Origin: Psychroserpens burtonensis DSM 12212
GTDB lineage: Bacteria; Bacteroidota; Bacteroidia; Flavobacteriales; Flavobacteriaceae
Direction: 5' to 3'
Assembly (NCBI RefSeq): GCF_000425305.1
Contig: NZ_AUDE01000018.1
Span: 62,001 to 126,000, forward strand
DNA: 64,000 nucleotides
Numbering within the stretch: the stretch's first letter is position 1; each line of letters begins with the position of its first letter. Under the pieces are notes generated by a model. That model saw only the letters and a list, made by a program, of their open reading frames with translations. It had not been told where the DNA came from and did not search any database. A program made the position numbers and the translations under genes. Shown one piece after another: positions 18,366 through 27,162 of this stretch.

Positions 18366-20870
18366 ATGAGACTAACGACGCTTCTACTAGTGCTATTTGT
18401 ATGTAATATAAATGCACAAAAACAAACAGATTTATCCTATTACCTATCTCAGGATGTAACTTACGACCAAAGTATACCAACTCCAGAGTCTGTGATTGGA
18501 CATCAAGTTGGAGAGTGGCATATTACACATGATAAGTTAGTCTACTACATGCAAGCGTTAGCAAAATCATCTAATAGAATAACCGTAGAAAATCGCGGTA
18601 CCACTTTTGAAGGTAGACCCCTACTCCTATTAACTATTACATCGCCAGAGAACCATAAAAATCTAGAATCTATTAGGCAAGCACATATTGCTTCTACAGA
18701 AAACAATACGGTTACTACTGGCAATATGCCAATTGTAGTCTACCAAGGATTCTCTATTCATGGTAATGAACCTAGCGGATCTAACGCGTCACTATTGGCA
18801 GCTTATCATTTAGCTGCAGCTCAAAGTGAGGATGTCAAAAACATATTAGAGAACACTATTATTTTATTTGACCCTTCTCTTAATCCTGACGGCTTACAAC
18901 GCTTTGCTTATTGGGCGAACTCTAATAAAAATAAAAATCCTAATCCAGATCCAAACGACAGAGAATATGACGAGGTTTGGCCTGGTGGACGCACAAACCA
19001 TTATTGGTTTGATATGAACCGTGACTGGTTACCTGTACAATTACCAGAATCGCGAGCACGTATAGCGAGTTTTCATAAATGGTTACCAAATATTCTAACA
19101 GATCACCATGAAATGGGAACGAATTCTAGTTTCTTTTTTCAGCCAGGAATTCCGTCCAGAACCCATCCATTGACCCCTAAACTCAATCAAGAACTCACTA
19201 AAAATATTGGTGATTTTCATGCTAAGGCATTAGATAAAATTGGTTCACTGTATTATACTGAAGAAAGCTATGATGATTTTTACTACGGAAAAGGATCTAC
19301 CTTCCCAGATATTAACGGTGGCATCGGGATTCTTTTTGAACAAGCTAGTGCTCGAGGACACCTTCAAGAAAGTGACAATGGAATTTTAACATTCCCGTTC
19401 GCTATTAGAAACCAGCTCACTGCGGCTTTATCTACCTTAGAAGCTGCAAAAAACATGCGTGAAGACATACTACAATATCAACATGATTTTTATAAAAATG
19501 CGAGACAAGAAGCCAAAAAAGAAAACGGAAAAGCCATCGTGTTTGGAGATGAAAAAGATGCTGCAAAAACGTTTCATTTAGCTGAAATTTTAAAACGCCA
19601 GCACATAGATTTTCATGAATTAAAAGCAGACTTTACAAGTAATGGAAAGCAATTTAAAAAAGGGCATGCTTATATTATTCCGAAGAATCAAAAAAATACG
19701 CGCATGATTAATGCGATGTTTGAAAAGCGTACTACATTTCAAGACAGTTTGTTTTACGATGTTTCTGCTTGGACCTTTCCGCTAGCTTTTGGATTGGATT
19801 ATGAAGAAAACATATCCACCTCAAACGCTGGAGCAAAAGTCGAAAACTTAGAAATGAAAACCGGAACTGTTGCTACAAAAAGCAACTATGCCTATTTGAT
19901 GGAATGGCACGAATACTATACACCTAAAGCTTTAAATGCTATTTTAAATTCTGGCTTACGAGCAAAAGTGGGTATGAAACAATTTAGTATCAATGGTAAA
20001 GATTATGACTACGGAACCATATTAATTCCCGTTCAAAATCAAAACAAATCAGCAGCAGACCTGTTTAAATTTCTACAAAAAATATCCGAAGAGAGTCATG
20101 TTCAAATTGATGCCGTTGAAACAGGACTGACTAAAGGCATTGATTTGGGGAGCAGTAAATTTAGAGCATTAAAGCAACCAAAAGTAGCTCTGATTGTTGG
20201 AGAGGGTATTAGCCCTTATGATGCTGGAGAAATGTGGCATTTATTTGATCAACGTTATGACATACGCATAACAAAATTAGATAATAACTCATTAAGTAAC
20301 GTCAACCTTGATCGTTACAATACCATCATTCTACCTAGTGGACGAGTTGACTCGGGTGCAACCAAAAAATTAAAAGAATGGGTTCAAAAAGGAGGTACCA
20401 TTATTGGTTATAGAAGTGCGTTGAATTGGTTAAAAACAAATGAATTTATTAAAATAGATTTCAAAAAAATGGAACGTAAAGCTACAGATATCACCTTTGA
20501 GCAACGCGGAGATTTTAGAGGCGCTCAAGTTATCGGTGGTGCGATTTTTAAAGCCCATTTAGATCGTTCTCATCCCATAAATTTTGGTTACAAAGCTGAT
20601 AACATAGCACTATTTAGAAACAATACACTATTTATGAAAGCCGCTAAACAGAGTTATAATAATCCCATAAAATACACCAAAAACCCATTGCTAAGTGGTT
20701 ATATTTCTAAACCCAATTTAGATAGCTTGTCGCTAACTGTGCCTTTCAAAGTTAAGAATTTAGGCAGAGGGAACGTCGTTGTATTTACTGATAACACAAA
20801 TTTTAGAGCCTTTTGGTATGGCACTAATAAGTTGTTAATGAATGCCATTTTCTTTAGAGAAGAGCTATAG
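18366..20870 (+). CDS. secreted M14 zinc carboxypeptidase-like peptidase
   Basis: An 834-residue protein with a short signal peptide (ending INAQ). The M14 domain occupies about 40-370. Zinc ligands are His132 and Glu135 in SIHGNEPSG and a His in DHHEMG (247/248); DMNRDW lies between, and the catalytic Glu is Glu325 in GILFEQAS. A second domain at about 600-830 resembles a glutamine-amidotransferase-like fold (VALIVGEGISPYDAGEMW, then YNTIILPSGR), as in many Bacteroidota M14 proteins of this size. No T9SS domain is visible, so it is probably periplasmic. It is flanked by a terminator upstream and a gene-poor 275-nt gap downstream. Confidence 0.9.
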   Translation: MRLTTLLLVLFVCNINAQKQTDLSYYLSQDVTYDQSIPTPESVIGHQVGEWHITHDKLVYYMQALAKSSNRITVENRGTTFEGRPLLLLTITSPENHKNLESIRQAHIASTENNTVTTGNMPIVVYQGFSIHGNEPSGSNASLLAAYHLAAAQSEDVKNILENTIILFDPSLNPDGLQRFAYWANSNKNKNPNPDPNDREYDEVWPGGRTNHYWFDMNRDWLPVQLPESRARIASFHKWLPNILTDHHEMGTNSSFFFQPGIPSRTHPLTPKLNQELTKNIGDFHAKALDKIGSLYYTEESYDDFYYGKGSTFPDINGGIGILFEQASARGHLQESDNGILTFPFAIRNQLTAALSTLEAAKNMREDILQYQHDFYKNARQEAKKENGKAIVFGDEKDAAKTFHLAEILKRQHIDFHELKADFTSNGKQFKKGHAYIIPKNQKNTRMINAMFEKRTTFQDSLFYDVSAWTFPLAFGLDYEENISTSNAGAKVENLEMKTGTVATKSNYAYLMEWHEYYTPKALNAILNSGLRAKVGMKQFSINGKDYDYGTILIPVQNQNKSAADLFKFLQKISEESHVQIDAVETGLTKGIDLGSSKFRALKQPKVALIVGEGISPYDAGEMWHLFDQRYDIRITKLDNNSLSNVNLDRYNTIILPSGRVDSGATKKLKEWVQKGGTIIGYRSALNWLKTNEFIKIDFKKMERKATDITFEQRGDFRGAQVIGGAIFKAHLDRSHPINFGYKADNIALFRNNTLFMKAAKQSYNNPIKYTKNPLLSGYISKPNLDSLSLTVPFKVKNLGRGNVVVFTDNTNFRAFWYGTNKLLMNAIFFREEL

Positions 20871-21145
20871 TTTAGAGTCGCAGTAGCCGTTTTCAATGCT
20901 TACTCGGTTGTGTTATGCCGTAGAGATTTAAGGAAGTTCCCAGAGGAATATAGAGGCTTTTTACTTAAAACTCATTAAGGTCTAACAATTATTGAGATTT
21001 AGTGTTTATTTGAAAAAAGGAAATTTCTCAGTAATACCCTAAGATTTGAATAATTCTATGGTAGTAGTTTTTAATGAAATAACACTACATAAACTTTTTA
21101 AATAAAAATGTAAATAGACTAAAACAACTAAACATCTTAACGCAA

Positions 21146-21481
21146 TTAAGAAACAGAGCTTCCATTTTTAACTCTATTTTCGGGATTGAGAAGCATAACA
21201 TCCTTACCGTCAACGGCTCCTATAACTAAACATTCACTCATAAACTTAGCAATTTGTTTCTTTGGAAAGTTCACAACCGCAACAATTTGCTTTTGAAGTA
21301 ATTCTTCTTTAGTATACAAGGTTGTGATTTGTGCTGATGATTTTTTAATACCTAAATCACCAAAGTCAATTTTAAGTTGGTACGCTGGAAATCTAGCCTC
21401 AGGAAAATCATTAACTTCAATAATAGTACCAATACGCAAATCTACTTTTGTGAAGTCTTCGAAAGTTATTATATTATCCAT
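21146..21481 (-). CDS. csaA: CsaA-like tRNA-binding OB-fold protein
   Basis: A 111-residue stand-alone tRNA-binding domain: FTKVDLRIGTIIEVNDFPEAR at the start, then AVVNFPKKQIAKFMSECLVIG and VMLLNPENRVKNGSSVS. This OB fold is shared with CsaA, the C-terminus of MetRS and Trbp111. CsaA of Bacillus is described as a chaperone-like Sec helper. It is divergent from the thioredoxin-like gene with only 20 nt between starts, so the two must share promoter DNA. Confidence 0.85.
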   Translation of the reverse strand: MDNIITFEDFTKVDLRIGTIIEVNDFPEARFPAYQLKIDFGDLGIKKSSAQITTLYTKEELLQKQIVAVVNFPKKQIAKFMSECLVIGAVDGKDVMLLNPENRVKNGSSVS

Positions 21482-21501
21482 AACTTAAAAGTATAAAAAA
21501 T

Positions 21502-22056
21502 ATGTCACTTACACCTTCAAATATGCTTCCGTTAGGAACAAATGCTCCAGATTTTAAATTAGTGAACACTATTGATGACACATTCGTTTCTTTAGATGAA
21601 GCAAAAGGCCTTAATGGAACTTTGATACTCTTTATCTGTAATCACTGTCCTTTTGTAATTCATGTGAATCCACAATTATCACAATTAGCAAAAGACTATG
21701 TATCAAAAGGCATTAATTGTATTGCAATTTCTAGTAATGATGTTGACAATTATCCACAAGATGCTCCCCATTTAATGAAACAGCATGCTATAGAAAACGA
21801 TTATAAATTCCCATATCTATACGACCAAACACAAGACGTAGCTAAAGCTTATAATGCTGCTTGCACGCCTGATTTTTATGTTTTTAATGATGAATTAAAA
21901 TTGGTTTATAGAGGACAATTAGATGATTCTAGACCTGGAAACAACTTAGAGTTAACAGGAAAAGATATTCGTGATACGTTGGACTCCTTACTTAACAAGC
22001 AACCTGTTTCTAAAACTCAAAAACCTAGTGTGGGCTGTAATATCAAATGGAAATAG
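21502..22056 (+). CDS. thioredoxin-like thiol-disulfide protein (AhpC/TSA fold)
   Basis: A 184-residue redoxin without signal peptide: LGTNAPDFKL, then the active-site region LFICNHCPFVIHVNPQL with CNHC at about 48-51, ISSNDVDNYPQDAPHLMK and a late YRGQLDDSRPGN. It belongs to the family whose CxxC is followed by P and F, separate from typical thioredoxin (WCGPC). It probably reduces a cytosolic thiol or peroxide, but its partner is unknown. A C-terminal Cys (VGCNIKWK) may act as resolving residue. Confidence 0.85.
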   Translation: MSLTPSNMLPLGTNAPDFKLVNTIDDTFVSLDEAKGLNGTLILFICNHCPFVIHVNPQLSQLAKDYVSKGINCIAISSNDVDNYPQDAPHLMKQHAIENDYKFPYLYDQTQDVAKAYNAACTPDFYVFNDELKLVYRGQLDDSRPGNNLELTGKDIRDTLDSLLNKQPVSKTQKPSVGCNIKWK

Positions 22057-22084
22057 CCTTTTAGGAAGAAAACTCTGCTAAATA

Positions 22085-22120
22085 ATAAAATCCTGTCTGA
22101 ATACACAGACAGGATTTTAT
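22085..22120 (+). terminator. strong terminator after the thioredoxin-like gene
   Basis: Perfect 15-bp stem beginning ATAAAATCCTG and ending CAGGATTTTAT with a 6-nt loop. Its A- and T-rich ends let it act in both directions, so it may also stop mazG-side transcripts. Confidence 0.85.
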
Positions 22121-22141
22121 CCCTAACTAAACTAAACTTTA

Positions 22142-22213
22142 AATCTTAATGCGTCCGCTTAACTACTGCATTAAGATTACCTACTTATGTTTAAGAAACT
22201 ATAATTAGTTTCT
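22142..22213. repeat. two further inverted repeats behind the terminator
   Basis: First: AATCTTAATGC (22142-22152) and GCATTAAGATT (22168-22178), 11 bp perfect with a 15-nt loop. Second: AGAAACTA/TAGTTTCT (22194-22213), 8 bp with loop TAAT. Together with the preceding terminator they give three hairpins in a 273-nt gap between convergent genes. Neither has a T run after it. Confidence 0.6.
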
Positions 22214-22329
22214 ATATAGGATATATACGTATGGTTTTATGTGTTTGGACTACAACTAATGAAAAAAAAATATTTTTTCGTTTCTTCCATAACTTTAGTA
22301 TTTGAAAATCAAAACGATTTTCTAATTAC

Positions 22330-23115
22330 CTATTTTGGCAACCGCTTTGCTTCTTCCCAAAAAATGTCCATTTCCCCAAGTGTCATATCTGATAATGGTT
22401 TGTTTAAGTCTTTAGATTTTTGCTCTAAATATTGAAAACGTTTAATAAATTTTTTATTTGTTCGCTCCAAAGCACTTTCTGGATCAACTTTTAAAAAGCG
22501 TGCATAATTAATCATTGAAAAGAGCACATCGCCAAATTCACTTTCTATTCTATCCTGATTATTTTGATTGACCTCTTCTTGTAGTTCTCCTAATTCTTCT
22601 TGTACTTTTTCAAACACTTGATGTGGTTCTTCCCAATCAAATCCAACACCTGCTACTTTATCTTGGATTCTACTGGCTTTTACCATAGCTGGTAAACTTT
22701 TGGGCACACCTTCTAAAACACTCTTTTTCCCTTTGCCTTCTTTCAGTTTTATGAGTTCCCAATTTCTTTTAACATCAGCTTCGTTCTCAACAGTTACATT
22801 TCCGTAGATATGAGGATGGCGATTAATAAGTTTATCACAGATACTATTACAAACATCAGCAATACCAAAGGCTTTTTTCTCACTACCAATTTTGGAATAA
22901 AAAACAATGTGAAGTAACACGTCACCGAGTTCATTTTTAACCTCTTCTAGATCATTATCTAAAATAGCATCACCCAGTTCATAAACTTCTTCTATGGTAA
23001 GGTTACGTAAGGTTTGAATGGTTTGCTTTTTATCCCAAGGACAATGCTCACGCAGCTCATCCATAATGATAAGTAGACGCTCAAAAGCTTTTAGTTGATG
23101 AGTTTTATCGGACAT
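22330..23115 (-). CDS. mazG: nucleoside triphosphate pyrophosphohydrolase
   Basis: A 261-residue two-domain MazG that hydrolyses non-canonical or excess NTPs to NMP and PPi in the cytosol. The first domain has CPWDKKQTIQTLRNLTIEEVY and ELGDVLLHIVFYS; the second has EELGELQEEV and EFGDVLFSMINYAR. These provide the EExxE...ExxD magnesium site in each. Length matches E. coli MazG. It is the last gene of the ruvX-def-DUF5606-mazG run but has its own possible -7 box 17 nt before the ATG. Confidence 0.94.
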   Translation of the reverse strand: MSDKTHQLKAFERLLIIMDELREHCPWDKKQTIQTLRNLTIEEVYELGDAILDNDLEEVKNELGDVLLHIVFYSKIGSEKKAFGIADVCNSICDKLINRHPHIYGNVTVENEADVKRNWELIKLKEGKGKKSVLEGVPKSLPAMVKASRIQDKVAGVGFDWEEPHQVFEKVQEELGELQEEVNQNNQDRIESEFGDVLFSMINYARFLKVDPESALERTNKKFIKRFQYLEQKSKDLNKPLSDMTLGEMDIFWEEAKRLPK

Positions 23116-23132
23116 AATCTCTATTTAAAACT

Positions 23133-23140
23133 CAAAAATA
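23133..23140 (-). promoter_or_regulatory. -7 box (TATTTTTG) before mazG
   Basis: Exact TAnnTTTG on the minus strand, 17 nt from the ATG, in the 87-nt gap after the DUF5606 gene. Confidence 0.45.
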
Positions 23141-23202
23141 CAACGGTTTCACTCAGATAGAAATTCTAAGTAACAAATAATATGAACAATCTATTAACGG
23201 GC

Positions 23203-23628
23203 TTATTCTTCCTCGTCTGCAGTCACTTTGTTATCGTCCTCTAAAGCACCTAGCATGTCGTGCTTTTCAAGCAAGTTGTACCACTGTACAATTTTTTTGA
23301 TATCACTTGCATAGACTCTGTCTTCATCATAGTCTGGTAAGACTTCAAAGAAATACGCTTCTAACTTGTCTTTAGAATCTTTATGACTTATCGAGGTTTG
23401 CTTTGAATCTTCTTTGTCTCTGATTTTTTTTAAGACATCTCTAAGTGGCAACTCTTCTGTTAACGTATACACAGCGATTTCACTCAATACACTTATATTA
23501 CTGTGGATATTCACAGAAACCTTTTTGTGATCAATTAGAGATTCTACAACAAAACCATTTCTAGTTTGTGTAATAATTTTATATAATCCTGGTTTTCCTG
23601 AAATGGAAAGTATTTTATCTAAAGTCAT
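23203..23628 (-). CDS. DUF5606 family protein
   Basis: A 141-residue soluble protein with the family start LDKILSISGKPGLYKIITQTRNGFVVESL, shown here in part; later ELPLRDVLKKIRDKE and DYDEDRVYASDIKKIVQWYN. The pattern suggests an SH3-like N-terminal barrel and a helical C-terminus. Function is unknown. It follows def by 15 nt, the usual order in Flavobacteriaceae, so it is probably translated from the def mRNA. The C-terminus is acidic. Confidence 0.85.
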   Translation of the reverse strand: MTLDKILSISGKPGLYKIITQTRNGFVVESLIDHKKVSVNIHSNISVLSEIAVYTLTEELPLRDVLKKIRDKEDSKQTSISHKDSKDKLEAYFFEVLPDYDEDRVYASDIKKIVQWYNLLEKHDMLGALEDDNKVTADEEE

Positions 23629-23643
23629 AATATATTTTAAGTA

Positions 23644-24234
23644 TTAGCGCTTCTTCTTCATAAGTGGGAAACGCATCCTGTAATCTACTTTTATTTTTCC
23701 TTTGGAAATGTTTACTAATTTCCCTTTTATTAAACGTTTTTTTAGTGATGATAGTTTATCGGTGAACAAAATACCCTCAATATGATCATATTCATGCTGA
23801 ACAACTCTCGCAATCAAGCCATCATAAACTTCAGTATGTATTTTAAAATTTTCATCCTGATACTTGATGGTCACTTTAGGTTGTCTAAATACATCTTCTC
23901 TCACATCAGGAATACTCAAACAGCCTTCATTAAACGCCCATTCATCACCTACTTCTTCTAAGATTTCAGCATTAATAAATGTACGCTGAAAATTTTTAAG
24001 TTGCTCCTGTTCTTCCTCAGTAAACTCGTCATCTTCGGCAAAAGGCTCAGTATCTACAAGAAAAATTCGTATCGGCAAGCCTATTTGCGGTGCAGCTAAT
24101 CCAACACCAAAAGCACCATACATAGTTTCTTTCATGTTCTCGATAAGCGCCTCTAGATTAGGATAATCTTTCGTAATATGCGCTCCTTTTTTTCTTAAAA
24201 CAGGGTCACCATAAGCAACAATTGGTAATATCAT
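23644..24234 (-). CDS. def: peptide deformylase
   Basis: A 196-residue enzyme that removes the formyl group from nascent protein N-termini. All three motifs are present: GVGLAAPQIG, EGCLSIP (metal Cys) and QHEYDHIEG (metal His pair and catalytic Glu). An acidic insert near residues 70-90 (EDDEFTEEEQEQL) is usual in Bacteroidota. A near -7 match lies just upstream, and DUF5606 follows 15 nt downstream. Confidence 0.96.
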   Translation of the reverse strand: MILPIVAYGDPVLRKKGAHITKDYPNLEALIENMKETMYGAFGVGLAAPQIGLPIRIFLVDTEPFAEDDEFTEEEQEQLKNFQRTFINAEILEEVGDEWAFNEGCLSIPDVREDVFRQPKVTIKYQDENFKIHTEVYDGLIARVVQHEYDHIEGILFTDKLSSLKKRLIKGKLVNISKGKIKVDYRMRFPLMKKKR

Positions 24235-24254
24235 TATATTGTGATTTTCGGGTG

Positions 24255-24262
24255 CAAAAGTA
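24255..24262 (-). promoter_or_regulatory. -7 box (TACTTTTG) before def
   Basis: Exact TAnnTTTG on the minus strand, 20 nt from the def ATG, in the 54-nt gap after ruvX; no -33 TTG at the right distance. Confidence 0.45.
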
Positions 24263-24288
24263 CAATTTTTGTTATTATTTAAGAATTT

Positions 24289-24702
24289 TTAAGACGGATT
24301 CTGTAAATAACTCTGTAAGATAATAGTCGCACTAATCTCATCAATCAATGCTTTATCTTTTCGTTGCTTTTTTTTAAGTCCGCTATCAATCATTGTTTGA
24401 AATGCCATTTTAGACGTAAATCGTTCGTCAACACGTTTTACAGGTATTTGAGGTATAGCTTTTTCTAAATTAACTAAAAACTTAGCGATAGACACCTCAC
24501 TTTCAGACGCTTCATAATTCATCTGCTTAGGTTCACCAACGATAAATAGTTCTACTTTTTCTTCTGAAATGTACTGTTTTAAGAATACAATCAACTCTTT
24601 TGTAGCAACGGTTGTCAAACCAGAAGCAATAATTTGCAACTCATCTGTTACTGCTATTCCTGTTCGTTTTGTCCCAAAATCTAATGCTAATATTCTTGCC
24701 AT
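24289..24702 (-). CDS. ruvX: pre-16S rRNA nuclease / Holliday junction resolvase-like YqgF
   Basis: A 137-residue RNase H-fold protein: LALDFGTKRTGIAVTD (first catalytic Asp), then FIVGEPKQMNYEASES, VKRVDERFTSK (Glu) and DKALIDEISATIILQSYL (last Asp). YqgF in E. coli processes the 16S 5' end; the older name is Holliday junction resolvase. It heads the ruvX-def run, divergent from dapD. Confidence 0.93.
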   Translation of the reverse strand: MARILALDFGTKRTGIAVTDELQIIASGLTTVATKELIVFLKQYISEEKVELFIVGEPKQMNYEASESEVSIAKFLVNLEKAIPQIPVKRVDERFTSKMAFQTMIDSGLKKKQRKDKALIDEISATIILQSYLQNPS

Positions 24703-24706
24703 ATGA

Positions 24707-24740
24707 CAAAGTTACTTTTATATTGTGATATGTTAAACAA
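24707..24740 (-). promoter_or_regulatory. promoter for ruvX
   Basis: Minus strand TTG (24740-24738), 23 nt, then TAACTTTG (24714-24707), only 4 nt before the ATG. Transcription would start inside or just at the first codons, so the mRNA would be leaderless or nearly so. Confidence 0.5.
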
Positions 24741-24771
24741 AAAGACGCTTCTTTACAGATTAAAGAAGCGT
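24738..24771 (-). terminator. orphan terminator pointing to the minus strand upstream of ruvX
   Basis: Ten-bp stem ACGCTTCTTT/AAAGAAGCGT (24745-24754 and 24762-24771) with a 7-nt loop. Read on the minus strand it is followed by CTTTTTGTTT. No minus-strand gene is known upstream of it before dapD, so what it ends is unclear. Confidence 0.6.
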
Positions 24772-24774
24772 TTC

Positions 24775-25165
24775 AGAATAATCAACGATCCATTAAACGC
24801 ATGACATTATTTACCCTCTAACTTAAACAATTCATTACTATTTTAAGACACTACATTTTTAGATAAGTCACATTTAAATAAAAATATTTTAAGTATTGGT
24901 GACAAAAAAACCTCTATTTAGCCTAAACAAATTTTAAAAACTTAGATTTATATTAATTGTATACGTAGAACAAAACACAACACACTATTAAGCAATAAAT
25001 TACACACAGAAACAACTACAATGTCACCTTTATTTTCTATTAAATAAAATCACCTCCTAGCGGATAAGGATGGTTTTATAAAAATTAGCCGTTAATTAAG
25101 ACTTCACTTATTTTAGTCGGCCATATTAATTTTATTTCACCATAATTTAATGATCTAAATTATAC
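24775..25165. other. gene-poor gap between ruvX and dapD
   Basis: About 390 nt with no open frame that looks coding on either strand and no recognised riboswitch. It is AT-rich except for a short CACCTCCTAGCGG stretch near 25051. The orphan minus-strand terminator at its left edge and the dapD promoter at its right edge leave room for an untranslated minus-strand RNA, which is only a possibility. Confidence 0.5.
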
Positions 25166-25168
25166 ACT

Positions 25169-25176
25169 TATATTTG
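25169..25176 (+). promoter_or_regulatory. -7 box (TATATTTG) for dapD
   Basis: Exact TAnnTTTG 24 nt before the dapD ATG; the -33 element is not obvious. Confidence 0.55.
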
Positions 25177-25199
25177 TAGAAATAGCTTAAAAAAAGATA

Positions 25200-26015
25200 A
25201 TGAAACAACTACAACAAAATATAGAGAACGCTTGGAATGACAGGTCGTTATTAACTAATCAGGTTACTATTGACAGTATTAGAAGCGTTATAGACTTATT
25301 AGATGAAGGCACAATAAGAGTTGCAGAGCCTACTGACGATGGATGGCAAGTGAACGAATGGATTAAAAAAGCTGTTGTGCTCTATTTTCCTATTCAAAAA
25401 ATGAAAACTCTAGAAGCTGGTATCTTTGAGTATCATGATAAAATTCCTTTAAAACGCAATTATAAAAAGCGTGGAATAAGAGTAGTCCCAAATGCAGTGG
25501 CTCGTCATGGTGCTTATATTTCTTCTGGCGTTATTTTAATGCCAAGCTACGTGAATATTGGTGCTTATGTTGATGAAGGTACTATGGTAGATACTTGGGC
25601 AACGGTTGGGAGTTGTGCACAAATCGGTAAAAATGTTCATCTTTCTGGAGGTGTTGGTATTGGTGGTGTTTTAGAACCCTTACAAGCTGCTCCAGTAATT
25701 ATTGAGGATGGTGCATTTATAGGTTCACGATGTATCGTTGTTGAAGGTGTTCATATAGAAAAAGAAGCTGTTTTAGGTGCTAATGTCGTTTTGACGATGA
25801 GCACAAAAATTATTGATGTAACTGGCGATAAGCCTGTCGAAATGAAAGGTAGAGTTCCCGCTCGCTCTGTAGTGATTCCTGGTAGTTACACTAAAAAATT
25901 TCCGGCTGGAGAGTTTAACGTGCCTTGTGCTTTGATTATTGGAAAGCGTAAAGAAAGCACCAATAAAAAGACCTCTTTAAATGATGCCTTACGTGAATAT
26001 GATGTTGCAGTTTAA
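25200..26015 (+). CDS. dapD: tetrahydrodipicolinate N-succinyltransferase
   Basis: A 271-residue cytosolic enzyme that succinylates tetrahydrodipicolinate in the succinylase branch of lysine and diaminopimelate synthesis. The N-terminal helical part is followed by a left-handed beta-helix of hexapeptide repeats, about 98-220: RHGAYISSGVILMPSYVNIG, then VDTWATVGSCAQIGKNVHLS and GAFIGSRCIVVEGVHI. GGVGIGGVLEPLQA is the substrate loop. Single gene between its own promoter and a terminator. Confidence 0.96.
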   Translation: MKQLQQNIENAWNDRSLLTNQVTIDSIRSVIDLLDEGTIRVAEPTDDGWQVNEWIKKAVVLYFPIQKMKTLEAGIFEYHDKIPLKRNYKKRGIRVVPNAVARHGAYISSGVILMPSYVNIGAYVDEGTMVDTWATVGSCAQIGKNVHLSGGVGIGGVLEPLQAAPVIIEDGAFIGSRCIVVEGVHIEKEAVLGANVVLTMSTKIIDVTGDKPVEMKGRVPARSVVIPGSYTKKFPAGEFNVPCALIIGKRKESTNKKTSLNDALREYDVAV

Positions 26016-26048
26016 ACTCGCTGTACTCATAACTTCAAAATCTAAATA

Positions 26049-26096
26049 CCAAATTCCAATGGTTTGTTCTCTTCTATTGGAATTTGGAGTTTTTTA
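26049..26096 (+). terminator. dapD terminator
   Basis: Twelve-bp perfect stem CCAAATTCCAAT/ATTGGAATTTGG, 15-nt loop, then AGTTTTTTATTT. It lies inside the apparent 5' extension of the next gene, which argues for the later start at 26118. Confidence 0.85.
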
Positions 26097-26117
26097 TTTG
26101 TAATTTCATTTTTTAAT

Positions 26118-27161
26118 ATGAAAATCCTCATTATCCAACAGAAAATGATTGGTGACGTACTCACCACAAGCATCTTGTTTGAAGCCCTTAAAGCTGAACA
26201 TCCTGATGCTGAGTTACATTATGTAATTAATTCGCACACGTTTCCTGTGGTTGAGAATAATCCATTTATTGATAAGTTCTTGTTTGTAACTCCCGAAATG
26301 GAAGACAATAAGATTATGTTTTTCAAATTTTTAAAATCTTTAAAAAAAGAGCACTATGATGTGGTTATAGACGTCTATGGCAAGTTAAGCAGTGCATTAA
26401 TTAGCTTATATTCCAAAGCCAAAATTAAAAGCGCATACTTCAAAAAACACACAGCGTTTATTTACAACCATAGTATTAAGAGACTAAAAGCACCAGAACA
26501 CAATGCTAGTTTAGCTATTGAAAATAGAATGCGTTTATTGCAAAGTTTAAACATTCCATTTAAATTATATCAACCTAGAATTTACTTAAGTTCTAAAGAA
26601 CTAGAACTTGCAAAATCGTATTTAGAGTCTTCAAAAATTGACTTAAGTAAACCTTTATTTATGATTAGTGTGTTAGGAAGCCAAGAGGTCAAGACCTATC
26701 CAGCCAAATATATGGCGCAACTCTTAGATAATATCGTAGAAACAACCCCTTACTCACAAATGCTTTTTAATTATATCCCAATACAGAAAGAAGAAGCAAA
26801 AGCTATTTTTAATCTATGTAAAAAACAAACTCAACAACATATTTTCTTCAATGTTTTCGGAAAAAGTTTAAAAGAATTTCTAGCAATTACTGCACATTGC
26901 ACAGCCGTAATTGGTAATGAAGGAGGTGCAATTAACATGGCGAAATCATTACAAATTCCAACTTTTACTATATTTTCACCCTATCTAAATAAGCAAAATT
27001 GGTTTAGTGAATATGAAAGAAAAAACCATGTTGCTGTGCATTTATTAGAAACCATTGATTATAATATAGAAGATGCAAAAAAACAACCATTGGTGTATTA
27101 CTCAAAGTTCAAACCAGAGTTGATCTTTCCAAGATTAAAAACCTTTTTAACAACATTATAG
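26118..27161 (+). CDS. glycosyltransferase family 9 (heptosyltransferase-like)
   Basis: A 347-residue GT9 protein beginning MKILIIQQKMIGDVLTTS, the classic N-terminus of ADP-heptose:LPS heptosyltransferases. Later motifs are DVVIDVYGKLSSALIS, then LFMISVLGS and AVIGNEGGAINMAKSLQIPT, the C-terminal nucleotide-sugar site (GNEGG). The ATG at 26118 is chosen: an upstream in-frame TTG at 26064 lies in the loop of the dapD terminator. The product should add a heptose or similar sugar to the inner core of lipooligosaccharide. It leads a plus-strand run with the next gene 1 nt away. Confidence 0.88.
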   Translation: MKILIIQQKMIGDVLTTSILFEALKAEHPDAELHYVINSHTFPVVENNPFIDKFLFVTPEMEDNKIMFFKFLKSLKKEHYDVVIDVYGKLSSALISLYSKAKIKSAYFKKHTAFIYNHSIKRLKAPEHNASLAIENRMRLLQSLNIPFKLYQPRIYLSSKELELAKSYLESSKIDLSKPLFMISVLGSQEVKTYPAKYMAQLLDNIVETTPYSQMLFNYIPIQKEEAKAIFNLCKKQTQQHIFFNVFGKSLKEFLAITAHCTAVIGNEGGAINMAKSLQIPTFTIFSPYLNKQNWFSEYERKNHVAVHLLETIDYNIEDAKKQPLVYYSKFKPELIFPRLKTFLTTL

Positions 27162-27162
27162 A

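Noticed and set aside
25049-25059. ATCACCTCCTA, like the 3' end of 16S rRNA
   Set aside because: Only 11 bases match, with no flanking rRNA sequence; treated as chance.
26064-26117. Longer N-terminus for the GT9 gene
   Set aside because: It is encoded in the loop and stem of the dapD terminator; GT9 proteins start at MKILIIQ.
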